From NCBI RefSeq assembly GCF_002157465.1, contig NZ_NHOC01000002.1, forward strand, positions 124,508 to 188,507: a stretch of 64,000 nt of DNA, given 5' to 3'. Under the pieces are notes generated by a model. It searched no databases and was not told where the DNA came from. It saw only the letters and a program-made list of their open reading frames with translations. This DNA is from Butyricicoccus porcorum (GTDB lineage: Bacteria > Bacillota > Clostridia > Oscillospirales > Butyricicoccaceae). The position numbers and the translations under genes are program-made. Shown here one piece after another: positions 16,605 to 25,487 of this stretch (position 1 is the stretch's first letter; each line of letters starts with the position of its first letter).

Positions 16605-18128
16605 GTGAGTGAAGAGTATATCCTCGAAATGCAAGACATTGTCAAGGAATTCCCGGGTGTCCGGGCGCTGAAAGGTGTCCAGCTGAAGGTTCGCCCCGGC
16701 ACTGTCCATACCCTCATGGGCGAGAACGGTGCAGGTAAGTCGACATTGATGAAGTGTCTGATTGGCATTCAGCCGCCGACCTCTGGCAAGATTATTTTCG
16801 ACGGCAAAGAAGTAGAGTTTAAAAACCCGCTGCAGGCGATGAATTCCGGTATTACCATGATCCATCAGGAGCTTTCTCCGGTCCCGGAACGCACCGTCTG
16901 TGAAAACCTGTGGCTTGGTCGCTTCCCGATGAAGAATCCCCTCATGTGCGACCACAAAAAGGCGCGTCAGGAAGCACTCGATCTGTTCCAAAAGTGGAAG
17001 CTCGATCTGAATCCGGACGATATGATGAAGGATCTGACGGTTGCGAAGCAGCAGATGGTAGAAATTGCAAAGGCAGTTTCCTATGACGCAAAGGTCGTCG
17101 TTATGGACGAACCGACCTCCGCTCTGACTGAGACGGAAGTTGAGCACCTGTTCAGCATCATTGCTGATCTGAAGTCGAAAAACGTTGCGATTATCTATAT
17201 CTCTCATAAGATGGATGAGATTTTCCGCATTAGTGATGATATTACCGTATTCCGCGATGGCGAGTACGTCGGTACAGACCGTGCGGAAAATCTGGACGTA
17301 GACAAGCTCGTTACCATGATGGTAGGCCGCCAGGTAGGCAACATGTTCCCGAAGGTTGACTGCCCGATCGGCGACGTTATTCTGGAGGTCAAGGATCTGG
17401 CATCCGGCAGAGCGTTTGAGCATGTCAGCTTCGACCTGCACCGCGGCGAGATCCTCGGCTTTGCAGGACTGGTCGGCGCAGGCCGTACTGAAATTGTAGA
17501 GACCATCTTTGGTATCCGCCAGAGAACGGCTGGCCAGATCTTTATCAATGGTGAAGAAGTACATATCAAGAGCCCGGAGGATGCGATCAAGAACAAGATT
17601 GGTCTTCTCACCGAGGACCGTCGAGGAAACGGTATCTTCGGACTGCTTGACATTACCGAGAACACCGTTATGGCTAACTTGAAGAACTATGGTTTCCCCC
17701 AGAATCATAAGAAGATGAAGGAAGATGCCATCAAGTGGAATAAGGCAATGCGCACCAAGACTCCTTCCATGGAGCAGAAGATCATGAACCTCTCCGGTGG
17801 TAACCAGCAGAAGGTTCTGGTAGCGCGCTGGCTGCTGCTTGATCCGGACATCCTGATTGTCGATGAACCGACCCGTGGTATCGACGTCGGTGCAAAGGCA
17901 GAAATTCACTCCATCATCACGAAGCTCGCCGGTGAAGGCAAGGCAATTATCATGATTTCCTCCGAGCTTCCGGAAGTATCCGGTATGGCTGACCGCATGA
18001 TCGTCATGTACGAAGGACATATGATGGGTATCCTCAACCGTAACCGCGAAAGCGATACACCGTTTGATTCTGACGAAGTCATGAAATATGCGCACGGCGA
18101 AAAGAACGATTTCGCTACCGCAAAGTAA
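16605..18128 (+). CDS. Sugar ABC transporter ATP-binding protein (RbsA/MglA type)
   Basis: A 507-residue tandem ATPase typical of CUT2 monosaccharide importers. The first cassette has Walker A GENGAGKST, signature-region VAKQQMVEIAKAVSYDAKVV and Walker B VVMDEPTSALT. The second has the degenerate Walker A GLVGAGRTE usual for the family, signature LSGGNQQKVLVARWL and Walker B LIVDEPTRGIDVG. It starts with GTG at 16605 after an AGGCAGGG site; no better ATG is present. It sits between the binding-protein gene (110 bases, with a hairpin) and the permease gene (19 bases). Confidence 0.95.
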   Translation: MSEEYILEMQDIVKEFPGVRALKGVQLKVRPGTVHTLMGENGAGKSTLMKCLIGIQPPTSGKIIFDGKEVEFKNPLQAMNSGITMIHQELSPVPERTVCENLWLGRFPMKNPLMCDHKKARQEALDLFQKWKLDLNPDDMMKDLTVAKQQMVEIAKAVSYDAKVVVMDEPTSALTETEVEHLFSIIADLKSKNVAIIYISHKMDEIFRISDDITVFRDGEYVGTDRAENLDVDKLVTMMVGRQVGNMFPKVDCPIGDVILEVKDLASGRAFEHVSFDLHRGEILGFAGLVGAGRTEIVETIFGIRQRTAGQIFINGEEVHIKSPEDAIKNKIGLLTEDRRGNGIFGLLDITENTVMANLKNYGFPQNHKKMKEDAIKWNKAMRTKTPSMEQKIMNLSGGNQQKVLVARWLLLDPDILIVDEPTRGIDVGAKAEIHSIITKLAGEGKAIIMISSELPEVSGMADRMIVMYEGHMMGILNRNRESDTPFDSDEVMKYAHGEKNDFATAK

Positions 18129-18147
18129 AGAAAGGGGAGACTGAAAC

Positions 18148-19134
18148 ATGGAAGCAACAAAAAAGGGCTTTGATTTCAAAAAATTCATGTCTAACAACGC
18201 AATGTGGTTCGTCCTCATCGTTCTGGCAGTCCTGCTGACGATTGCGCGTCCGGCATTCCTGACGGTCGCAAACATGACTACATTGTTTACATCCGAATCC
18301 ATTAAGGGTATTATCACCTGTGGTGTCTGCTGGTGCATCCTGTCCAAGGGCATCGACCTTGGCCCCGGTTCCGTAGCAGCTCTCGCAGCAGTTATTTCCG
18401 CATCCTTTGCACAGCAGTCCGACGCGCTGAACAGACTGCACAGCATCCATCTGCCGGCAATTGTTTGTATCATTATCGGTATGATTATCGGTGCTGTCAT
18501 CGGTATTATCGTTGGCTGGCTGGTAGCTTACACCCACATTCATCCGTTTATTGCAACCCTCGGCTCTCAGCTGATCTGCCGTGCACTTGCTAAGATGTAT
18601 TCGTCCGCTCCGGTATCCAATCTGGATCAGAGCTTCCGTAACTTCGCAATCTACAAGATTGCAGGCATCCCGATGGTTGTATTCATCTTCCTGCTGATCT
18701 TCATCATCTCCTGGTTTATGATGACCCAGTGCCGGTTCGGTAAGAATATCTTCGCAATCGGCGGCAACGATCAGGCAGCTCGCGTAGCTGGTATCAACGT
18801 AGAGAAGAACCTCGTTCTGACTTATATGTGGTCCGGCATCTGTGCAGGCCTTGCAGGCGCTCTGCTGGCAGCACGTACCGGTTCTGCTGACCCGTCCACC
18901 AACGGCCTGCAGTACGAGTTCGACGCAATCGCAGCAGCTACCGTAGGCGGCACCTCCCAGACCGGTGGTGTTTGTAGGATGTCCGGCGTTCTGTCCGGTA
19001 TCCTCGTTCTCGGCGTTATCAACAACGGCCTGGTTCTGCTGGGTGCAAACGATAACCTGACCCAGATTATCAAGGGTCTCATCATCGTAGGCGCCGTAGT
19101 TGTTGATATGAGAAAGAACGCGAAGAAGCCGTAA
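18148..19134 (+). CDS. Sugar ABC transporter permease (RbsC type)
   Basis: A 328-residue inner-membrane permease of the BPD_transp_2 family with about eight to ten hydrophobic helices. The family's GGNDQAARVAGINVEK and AARTGSADPSTNGLQYEFDAIAA stretches (the ATPase-contact loop and following) are present. AAGGGGAGA lies before the ATG. It is the third and last gene of the operon, followed by a strong terminator. A single permease gene implies a homodimeric pore, as in ribose importers. Confidence 0.94.
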   Translation: MEATKKGFDFKKFMSNNAMWFVLIVLAVLLTIARPAFLTVANMTTLFTSESIKGIITCGVCWCILSKGIDLGPGSVAALAAVISASFAQQSDALNRLHSIHLPAIVCIIIGMIIGAVIGIIVGWLVAYTHIHPFIATLGSQLICRALAKMYSSAPVSNLDQSFRNFAIYKIAGIPMVVFIFLLIFIISWFMMTQCRFGKNIFAIGGNDQAARVAGINVEKNLVLTYMWSGICAGLAGALLAARTGSADPSTNGLQYEFDAIAAATVGGTSQTGGVCRMSGVLSGILVLGVINNGLVLLGANDNLTQIIKGLIIVGAVVVDMRKNAKKP

Positions 19135-19162
19135 GATCTTTTCTCTTTTCAAAACGAAGGAC

Positions 19163-19196
19163 AGCGGGCTGTGGAGAAATCCACAGCCCGCTTTTA
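19163..19196 (+). terminator. Terminator of the sugar ABC operon
   Basis: AGCGGGCTGTGG pairs perfectly with CCACAGCCCGCT, followed by TTTT. Confidence 0.92.
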
Positions 19197-19207
19197 TGCC
19201 TATATGC

Positions 19208-19238
19208 AAAAAAACTACGCCCGCATTTGCGGGCGTAG
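19208..19238 (-). terminator. Terminator of metK
   Basis: AACTACGCCCGCA pairs with TGCGGGCGTAGTT around four bases. On the minus strand a run of T residues follows. Confidence 0.9.
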
Positions 19239-19257
19239 TTTGATGTCTGTGTTGAAC

Positions 19258-20448
19258 TTATCGGGCAGCGACAGCGGCCTTGAGCGCGTCGATGCGGTCG
19301 GTCTTTTCCCATGCAACATCGAGGTCAGTGCGTCCCATGTGACCGTACGCCGCGAGCTTCCGGTAAATCGGACGGCGCAGGTCGAGATCGCGGATGATGG
19401 CACTCGGACGCAGGTCGAAGACCTTCTCCACTGCGGTTTCGAGCACTTCGTCGTCGACAACGCCGGTGCCGAAGGTGTCAACCAGGATGGAAACCGGCTG
19501 TGCCACGCCAATGGCATAGGCGAGCTGGATCTGGCACTTGTCTGCGAGGCCAGCTGCGACGATGTTTTTGGCGACATAACGTGCAGCATAAGCAGCAGAA
19601 CGGTCAACCTTGGTCGGGTCCTTGCCGGAGAATGCACCGCCGCCGTGCGGAGCCGAACCGCCGTAGGTGTCGACGATAATCTTTCTGCCGGTCAGACCGG
19701 AGTCGCCTTGCGGACCGCCGATGACAAAGCGTCCCGTCGGGTTGACAAAGATGCGAGTCTTCTCATCGAACAGATCGGCCGGAAGCGTCGGCTTGATGAC
19801 ATACTCGATCATATCGCTGCGAATCTGCTCGAGGGAAGCCTCCGGGCCGTGCTGGGTGGACAGGACAACCGTGTCGATATGAACCGGCTTGTTGGTGTCC
19901 TTGTCATACTCAACCGTCACCTGAGTCTTGCCGTCCGGACGGAGGTAATCCACAACACCGGCCTTGCGTACCTCGGTCAGCTTCTTTGCCATTTTGTGAG
20001 CGAGAGAGATCGGCAGCGGCATCAGCTCAGGCGTTTCATTGCAGGCATAACCGAACATCATGCCCTGGTCGCCGGCGCCACCGGTGAGATCGGCTGTCTC
20101 ATCCGCCTTGCTTTCCAGCGCCTTGTCGACGCCCATTGCGATATCGGAGGACTGCTCGTCCAGCGTCGTAACAACGGCGCAGGTATCACAGTCGAAACCG
20201 TATTTTGCACGGTCATAGCCGATTTCGCGCACAACACCGCGTGCGATTTTCGGGATGTCTACATAGCAGTGGGTGGAAATCTCGCCCATGATGGAGATCA
20301 GGCCGGTGGTAACGGTGGTCTCGCAGGCAACACGCGCCTGCGGATCGTTTTCCAGGATTGCGTCAAGGACAGCGTCGGAAATCTGGTCGCAGATTTTATC
20401 CGGATGTCCTTCGGTTACAGATTCAGATGTAAATAAAAATTTGCCCAT
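19258..20448 (-). CDS. metK: S-adenosylmethionine synthase
   Basis: MetK makes SAM from methionine and ATP with release of phosphate and pyrophosphate. The 396-residue product carries the N-terminal [20 protein letters not shown] motif, [10 protein letters not shown], the ATP-binding [15 protein letters not shown] and the P-loop-like [20 protein letters not shown], all in the expected order. It is transcribed alone from a leader that contains a SAM-I riboswitch and terminator, so the product represses its own gene. Confidence 0.98.
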   Translation of the reverse strand: MGKFLFTSESVTEGHPDKICDQISDAVLDAILENDPQARVACETTVTTGLISIMGEISTHCYVDIPKIARGVVREIGYDRAKYGFDCDTCAVVTTLDEQSSDIAMGVDKALESKADETADLTGGAGDQGMMFGYACNETPELMPLPISLAHKMAKKLTEVRKAGVVDYLRPDGKTQVTVEYDKDTNKPVHIDTVVLSTQHGPEASLEQIRSDMIEYVIKPTLPADLFDEKTRIFVNPTGRFVIGGPQGDSGLTGRKIIVDTYGGSAPHGGGAFSGKDPTKVDRSAAYAARYVAKNIVAAGLADKCQIQLAYAIGVAQPVSILVDTFGTGVVDDEVLETAVEKVFDLRPSAIIRDLDLRRPIYRKLAAYGHMGRTDLDVAWEKTDRIDALKAAVAAR

Positions 20449-20495
20449 AGTTGGAATCCTCTCTTTCGTTGGGATATTTTGATAACAAAATCAGA

Positions 20496-20527
20496 AAATA
20501 AAAAACGCACTGCGTAAGCAGAGCGTT
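20496..20527 (-). terminator. Riboswitch-controlled terminator in the metK leader
   Basis: On the minus strand AACGCTCTGC pairs with GCAGTGCGTT, followed by TTTTTATTTT. It lies between the SAM-I aptamer and metK, where the expression platform is expected. Confidence 0.85.
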
Positions 20528-20536
20528 GAAGAACTA

Positions 20537-20635
20537 CCTCATCTCTCGATCTGATACGCCGTCGGATTTGGCACCTTGCACGGACGCAGGTTGCCGGGCT
20601 TCATAGGGCCGATCCCTCCACCTCTCTTGATAAGG
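20537..20635 (-). ncRNA. SAM-I riboswitch (S-box) in the metK leader
   Basis: The minus strand shows the SAM-I core: P1 CCTTATC/GATGAGG, AAGAGAGGTGGAGGGAT, GGCCCTATGAAGCCCGGCAACC and GGTGCCAAATCC. SAM binding should favour the downstream terminator and reduce metK transcription. Confidence 0.95.
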
Positions 20636-20733
20636 ATATTTCGTTGTTGGTAATATCCTAATTCATTTCATGGTAACTGTCAAGAGTAAATTCTAAATTC
20701 CTTCAAAAATAGTTAGAAAATCGCAAAATTCGG

Positions 20734-20775
20734 TTGAAACAAAGTGGTTTACATGGTATATTTTTATATGTAACC
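20734..20775 (+). promoter_or_regulatory. Promoter of the DltA-like gene, with flanking inverted repeat
   Basis: TTGAAA (20734-20739) and TATATT (20757-20762) are separated by 17 bases. An imperfect inverted repeat GGTTTACAT/ATGTAACC (20746-20754 and 20768-20775) brackets the -10 and could be an operator; no regulator is known for it. Confidence 0.5.
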
Positions 20776-20841
20776 AAGTGGAACTTTTGGATAACGGGGC
20801 ATACTCCGTACAAATTTTGATAAGACAGGAGAGAAAGTGCA

Positions 20842-22278
20842 ATGAATATTTCGTCGATTTTTTCCTATCCTGAGGATGCAGTGGCGTGCGTATCATCCGC
20901 AGGTTCCATCACATACGGTGAGCTGTACCGCAGGAGTGAAAATCTTGCAAAGCATATTGTTGCATGCCGTGCATCGCGTGTCATTGTTTATGGACATAAG
21001 GAATACAGTATGATAGTTGCATATGTTGCCTGCCTGCGCGCGGGCGCAGCGTATATTCCGGTCAGCCCGGCGCAGCCGGTATCCCGCCGCAAGGCCATTG
21101 CGGCACAGGCAGAAGCAGGACTTGTGCTGTGTGCGGTTGGACGCGGCTTTGCCGGCGCCGGGGAAATCCGCACCGAGAACATCGTTGCACTGTCGGAAAA
21201 CCCGCCGGAAGAGGCTGTCACACTGCCGGAAGAAATCGATGATGATGTACTGGCATATATCATCTATACATCGGGCAGCACGGGTGAGCCGAAGGGCGTA
21301 AAGGCAACCCGCCGCAATCTGAACAACTTTATCGACTGGATTGACCGCGCCATTCCGCTGACCGATGAGATGGAAGGCAACGTGCTCAATATGGCGATGT
21401 TCTCCATCGACCTGTCGATGGTGGATATTTATTACGCGCTGACCCACGGACGTGCGCTGGTGACGACGACCTCTGAGCAGCAGCAGCACCTGTCCGATCT
21501 GTATCCGCATATTACGGAGAGCGATGCGGTGCTGATGGTCATTACGCCAACCATGGCAGAATTCCTCATGCGCAGCGGCCGGTTTAAGCGTGAGATGATG
21601 CCCAAGCTGCGTGTCATTTATCTGTCCGGTGAATCGCTGCATCCGGGCACCGTGCGCCGCCTGTTACAGCGCTTTGATGAAGATTTGATGGTATTCAACG
21701 CCTATGGTCCGACCGAGGCAACCTGCAACGTGTGCGCTGCGCAGATTACGGATGATATGTGCGACGACCGCCTGCCGGTCGGCATTGTGGAGACTGCCGC
21801 CACCGAGATCCGCATCATGCAGGGGGATGCCGTTCTGGCACCGAATGATGAGGGTGAAATCGTTCTGATCGGCGACAGCGTTACGGCTGGCTATGGCCGT
21901 GGAGAGAGCGGTGGTTACTGCACGATTGACGGCAAGCCGGCACTGCGTACAGGTGATATCGGCTTTATCACGGAGGACGGCCGCCTGTTCTGGAGCTATC
22001 GTAAGAACAGCCTGATTAAGGTCAACGGCTACCGTATCGAGCCGGGTGACGTTGAAAACCATATGTGCCACATCAAGGGTGTCACAGGCTGCGGCGTTGT
22101 GGAGCGCTATGGCCATCTGGTTGCATATGTCACGCTGAACCGCGAGATGACGCCGGGACAGGTGCGTGCCGCTGCGCGTCCGCATCTGCCGAGTCATATG
22201 ATTCCGGGTATTGTCCGCATCGTCGATGCACTGCCGATGACTGAAAACGGCAAGCTCGACCGCGACCGCCTGGAGTAA
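20842..22278 (+). CDS. Stand-alone amino-acid adenylating enzyme, DltA-like (AMP-binding family)
   Basis: A 478-residue member of the ANL superfamily. Motifs are the P-loop YTSGSTGEPKGV (about residue 142), AYGPTEATCN, TGDIGFITEDGRLFW, the hinge/A8 region KVNGYRIEPGDVE and the A10 lysine MTENGKLDRDRL. Length and the FSIDLSMVDIYYAL stretch are closest to DltA, the D-alanine ligase for the lipoteichoic-acid carrier. DltB, DltC and DltD are not beside it and no carrier protein is seen, so a role in D-alanylation is unproven; it may activate another amino acid. An AGGAGAG site precedes the ATG. It ends in its own terminator. Confidence 0.75.
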   Translation: MNISSIFSYPEDAVACVSSAGSITYGELYRRSENLAKHIVACRASRVIVYGHKEYSMIVAYVACLRAGAAYIPVSPAQPVSRRKAIAAQAEAGLVLCAVGRGFAGAGEIRTENIVALSENPPEEAVTLPEEIDDDVLAYIIYTSGSTGEPKGVKATRRNLNNFIDWIDRAIPLTDEMEGNVLNMAMFSIDLSMVDIYYALTHGRALVTTTSEQQQHLSDLYPHITESDAVLMVITPTMAEFLMRSGRFKREMMPKLRVIYLSGESLHPGTVRRLLQRFDEDLMVFNAYGPTEATCNVCAAQITDDMCDDRLPVGIVETAATEIRIMQGDAVLAPNDEGEIVLIGDSVTAGYGRGESGGYCTIDGKPALRTGDIGFITEDGRLFWSYRKNSLIKVNGYRIEPGDVENHMCHIKGVTGCGVVERYGHLVAYVTLNREMTPGQVRAAARPHLPSHMIPGIVRIVDALPMTENGKLDRDRLE

Positions 22279-22307
22279 AGATTCTAACAAATTGAATTGC
22301 ATTTGAT

Positions 22308-22334
22308 AAGCCGGTGACGTTTTGTCACCGGCTT
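22308..22334 (+). terminator. Terminator of the DltA-like gene
   Basis: AAGCCGGTGAC pairs perfectly with GTCACCGGCTT around GTTTT. The following T-run is short. Confidence 0.8.
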
Positions 22335-22419
22335 TGTGCATCTTTTGTTCTGCTGGGAAGGGAACGTGTTTCGATTCTGTAAAAAAAACAGAATCTTAAC
22401 GGAAGGATGCCGAGAATTA

Positions 22420-22448
22420 TTGACTATTTCTCGCGAAATCGCTAAGAT
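22420..22448 (+). promoter_or_regulatory. Possible promoter of the activase gene pair
   Basis: TTGACT and TAAGAT are separated by 17 bases, about 70 bases before the start codon. An inverted repeat GATTCTGT/ACAGAATC (22373-22395) lies just upstream. Confidence 0.45.
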
Positions 22449-22520
22449 ATTGATAATAGTATTGTATTTTATCTCATTTGCCGTTCCGTCAGGCAGGCGG
22501 AGGTTGGAAAAGGATATTGT

Positions 22521-25487
22521 ATGAATGTGTATTTAGGAATTGACATTGGATCAACCACAGTAAAACTTGTCGCGGCCGGGGAGAACGAAAAAACCGGCCG
22601 TTTGGAAATTTTGTATCAGAAATATGAGCGTCACTTCTCCAAGGTGCGGGAGAAGGCGTGCGAGATGCTGCGCGATGCGAAAAAGGTGATCGGAAACGCG
22701 GATATCCGCGCGGCGATTACCGGCTCCGCCGGCCTTGGCGTGGCGAAGGCAAGCGGTGTCGACTTTGTGCAGGAGGTCTTTGCAACGCGTAAATGCGTCG
22801 GTACCTTTGTGCCGAAGGCAGATGTTGTCATTGAGCTGGGCGGTGAGGACGCGAAAATTGTGTTCCTGACTGGCCAGCTGGAAGAACGAATGAATGGCTC
22901 CTGTGCCGGCGGTACAGGTGCTTTTATTGACCAGATGGCAGTGCTGCTCGACGTCCGTCCGGACGAAATGGATCGCCTGTCGCTGAATGCGGAGCGCATT
23001 TATACCATCGCTTCGCGCTGCGGCGTGTTCGCCAAGAGTGATATCCAGCCGTTGCTCAATGAGGGCGCGCGCAAGGAGGATGTCGCGGCATCCATCTTCC
23101 AGGCGGTCGTCAATCAGACACTGACCGGACTGGCGCAGGGACGCGAGATTGAGGGCGATGTGCTGTTCCTCGGCGGCCCGCTGTTCTTCTTTAAGGGTCT
23201 GCAAAAGCGCTTCCAGGAGACGCTGGAGCTGTCGGACGAGCATGCGCATTTCCCGGAGATTGCACCATATGCAATTGCGGCAGGTGCGGCGTGCTATGCA
23301 AAGGATACCAATGGGCGCACGTACAGCTATGATGAGCTGCTGGACACGCTGGAAAAAACGGCGGGAGAGCCGGTCAAAACCGCAACACTTGACCCGTTGT
23401 TCCGCAGCGAAGAGGAGTATGCGGAATTCCGCCGCCGCCACAATTCCAGCGATATCATGCGCCAGAACGTGACGGTATACAGCGGCAAGGCATATCTTGG
23501 CATCGACTGCGGTTCGACAACGACCAAGCTCGTCCTCATCGGTGAGGACTGCCAGATGCTGTACAACTATTACAGCCCGAACAAGGGCAATCCGGTGGAT
23601 GTCGTGCGGGAACAGCTGCTCAAGCTGTATGACCTGTGCGGTGACCGCATTCAGATTGTCGGGTCTGCGGTTACCGGCTACGGTGAGGCTTTGATTCTCA
23701 ATGCGTTCGGTGTAGATTTCGGACTCGTCGAGACGATGGCACACTTCAAGGCGGCGCGCCATTTTGAACCGGATGTCGATTTTATCATCGATATCGGCGG
23801 TCAGGACATCAAATGCTTTAAAATTGCAAACAATTGCATTGACAATATTTCTCTGAATGAGGCATGTTCTTCCGGCTGCGGCTCGTTTATCGAGACATTC
23901 GCGCGTTCGATGGGCTACAGCATCGAGGAATTTTGCCGTCTGGGTCTGTTCGCGGAGCATCCGATTGATCTCGGCTCGCGCTGCACGGTCTTCATGAACT
24001 CGTCGGTCAAGCAGGCACAGAAGGATGGCGCAGGCATTGACGCAATTTCTGCCGGTCTGTCAGTCAGCGTTGTCAAAAACGCATTGTATAAGGTTATCCG
24101 TGCACATTCGCCGGATGATCTGGGCAAGCATATCGTCGTACAGGGCGGTACCTTCCTCAATGACGCCATTCTGCGTTCGTTTGAGATGGAAATCGGGCGC
24201 AATGTCACCCGTCCGGCGATTTCCGGTTTGATGGGTGCATATGGTGCAGCGCTGCATGCAAAGGTAAACTGCGGCGAAGCCTCTACGCTGATTTCCCGCG
24301 ACGAGCTGGAGCATTTTTCGCACAAAACAAACACAGTCAAGTGCGGCATGTGTACCAACCACTGCTCGCTCACGGTATCTATGTTCCCGGGTGGGCGCAA
24401 GTTCATCTCTGGCAACCGCTGTGAGCGCCCGCTGGGCGGCGGGGACAAGCTCAAGCTGCCGAACCTGTATGAATACAAGCTGAACCGTTTGCAGGAGTAC
24501 CGCGAGAAGAGCAAGCCGGGTGTCGCGCGCATCGGCCTACCGTTTGGCCTGAACATGTTTGAACTGCTGCCGTTCTGGCATACGTTCCTCACCAAGCTGG
24601 GCTTTGAGGTCGTGCTGTCGGATGTTTCCACGCGTGCACTGTACGCACAGGGACAGAATTCCATTCCGTCAGATACTGTCTGCTATCCGGCGAAGCTGAT
24701 GCACGGACACATCGAAAATCTGCTGAGCAAGGGCGTAGATGCGATTTTTTATCCGTGTATGACATATAATCTGGATGAGCACCGCACGGATAACTGCTAT
24801 AACTGTCCGGTTGTCGCGTATTATCCAGAACTGCTGATCGCCAACATGAACCACCTCAAGGATGTGGACTTCATGATGCCATATTATGAGCTGGGACGCC
24901 AGAAGGACTTTATTAAATCCGCAGGTGAGCTGTTCTCGAAGAAATACAAGCATATCAACAAGCGCATGGTCAAGGACGCGGCACTCGCGGCTTATGCCGA
25001 GCTGGACCGCTACTATGCGGATGTTGCTGCGGAGGGCAAAAAGGCAATTGCCTATGCTGATGAGCACGGGCTGGATATCGCCGTTATTGCAGGTCGTCCG
25101 TACCATATTGACCCGGAGATCAATCACGGCATTGACCGTCTGATTCAGTCTTATGGCATGGTCATTGTATCCGAGGACGCCGTTGCACCGCTGGGAGACA
25201 TGCCGGTTGTCAATGTCCTCAACCAGTGGACCTATCATTCCCGCATGTATGCCGCCGCAAACTGGGCGGTACACAGGCCGAATGCACAGCTGATTCAGTT
25301 GGTTTCGTTCGGCTGCGGCATTGATGCCATCACAACCGACGAAATGCGTGCCATCACGGAAGACGGCGGCAAAATTTATACACAGCTGAAAATTGATGAA
25401 ATTAACAACCTCGGTGCGGCGAAAATCCGTATCCGCAGTATGATTGCAGCAGTAGAGGAGGGAAGAAAGAATGCCGGAAAATCGTAA
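22521..25487 (+). CDS. Double-ASKHA 2-hydroxyacyl-CoA dehydratase activase-like protein with DUF2229 domain
   Basis: A 988-residue protein with two BcrAD/BadFG/HgdC-type ATPase modules in a row. Module 1 (about 1-275) has GIDIGSTTVKL and GSCAGGTGAFIDQMA; module 2 (about 325-590) has GIDCGSTTTKLVLIG and the cluster-binding ACSSGCGSFIETFA. A Cys cluster CGMCTNHCSL (about 612) leads into a DUF2229-like domain (about 655-985) with CYPAKLMHGHIENLLSKG and NCPVVAYYPELL. Single-module relatives are Fe-S ATPases that inject electrons into 2-hydroxyacyl-CoA dehydratases. In many Clostridia this protein and the next are one chain of about 1400 residues whose exact substrate is not known. No dehydratase pair is adjacent. 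Confidence 0.88.
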   Translation: MNVYLGIDIGSTTVKLVAAGENEKTGRLEILYQKYERHFSKVREKACEMLRDAKKVIGNADIRAAITGSAGLGVAKASGVDFVQEVFATRKCVGTFVPKADVVIELGGEDAKIVFLTGQLEERMNGSCAGGTGAFIDQMAVLLDVRPDEMDRLSLNAERIYTIASRCGVFAKSDIQPLLNEGARKEDVAASIFQAVVNQTLTGLAQGREIEGDVLFLGGPLFFFKGLQKRFQETLELSDEHAHFPEIAPYAIAAGAACYAKDTNGRTYSYDELLDTLEKTAGEPVKTATLDPLFRSEEEYAEFRRRHNSSDIMRQNVTVYSGKAYLGIDCGSTTTKLVLIGEDCQMLYNYYSPNKGNPVDVVREQLLKLYDLCGDRIQIVGSAVTGYGEALILNAFGVDFGLVETMAHFKAARHFEPDVDFIIDIGGQDIKCFKIANNCIDNISLNEACSSGCGSFIETFARSMGYSIEEFCRLGLFAEHPIDLGSRCTVFMNSSVKQAQKDGAGIDAISAGLSVSVVKNALYKVIRAHSPDDLGKHIVVQGGTFLNDAILRSFEMEIGRNVTRPAISGLMGAYGAALHAKVNCGEASTLISRDELEHFSHKTNTVKCGMCTNHCSLTVSMFPGGRKFISGNRCERPLGGGDKLKLPNLYEYKLNRLQEYREKSKPGVARIGLPFGLNMFELLPFWHTFLTKLGFEVVLSDVSTRALYAQGQNSIPSDTVCYPAKLMHGHIENLLSKGVDAIFYPCMTYNLDEHRTDNCYNCPVVAYYPELLIANMNHLKDVDFMMPYYELGRQKDFIKSAGELFSKKYKHINKRMVKDAALAAYAELDRYYADVAAEGKKAIAYADEHGLDIAVIAGRPYHIDPEINHGIDRLIQSYGMVIVSEDAVAPLGDMPVVNVLNQWTYHSRMYAAANWAVHRPNAQLIQLVSFGCGIDAITTDEMRAITEDGGKIYTQLKIDEINNLGAAKIRIRSMIAAVEEGRKNAGKS

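Noticed and set aside
20842-22278. Nonribosomal peptide or siderophore system
   Set aside because: Only one adenylation-type enzyme is present, with no carrier, condensation or release domains in the neighbourhood.
25471-25487. Frameshift error joining the two activase-related genes
   Set aside because: The second gene has its own GGAGGG site at good spacing and an ATG. I keep it as a true split, but reads should be checked.
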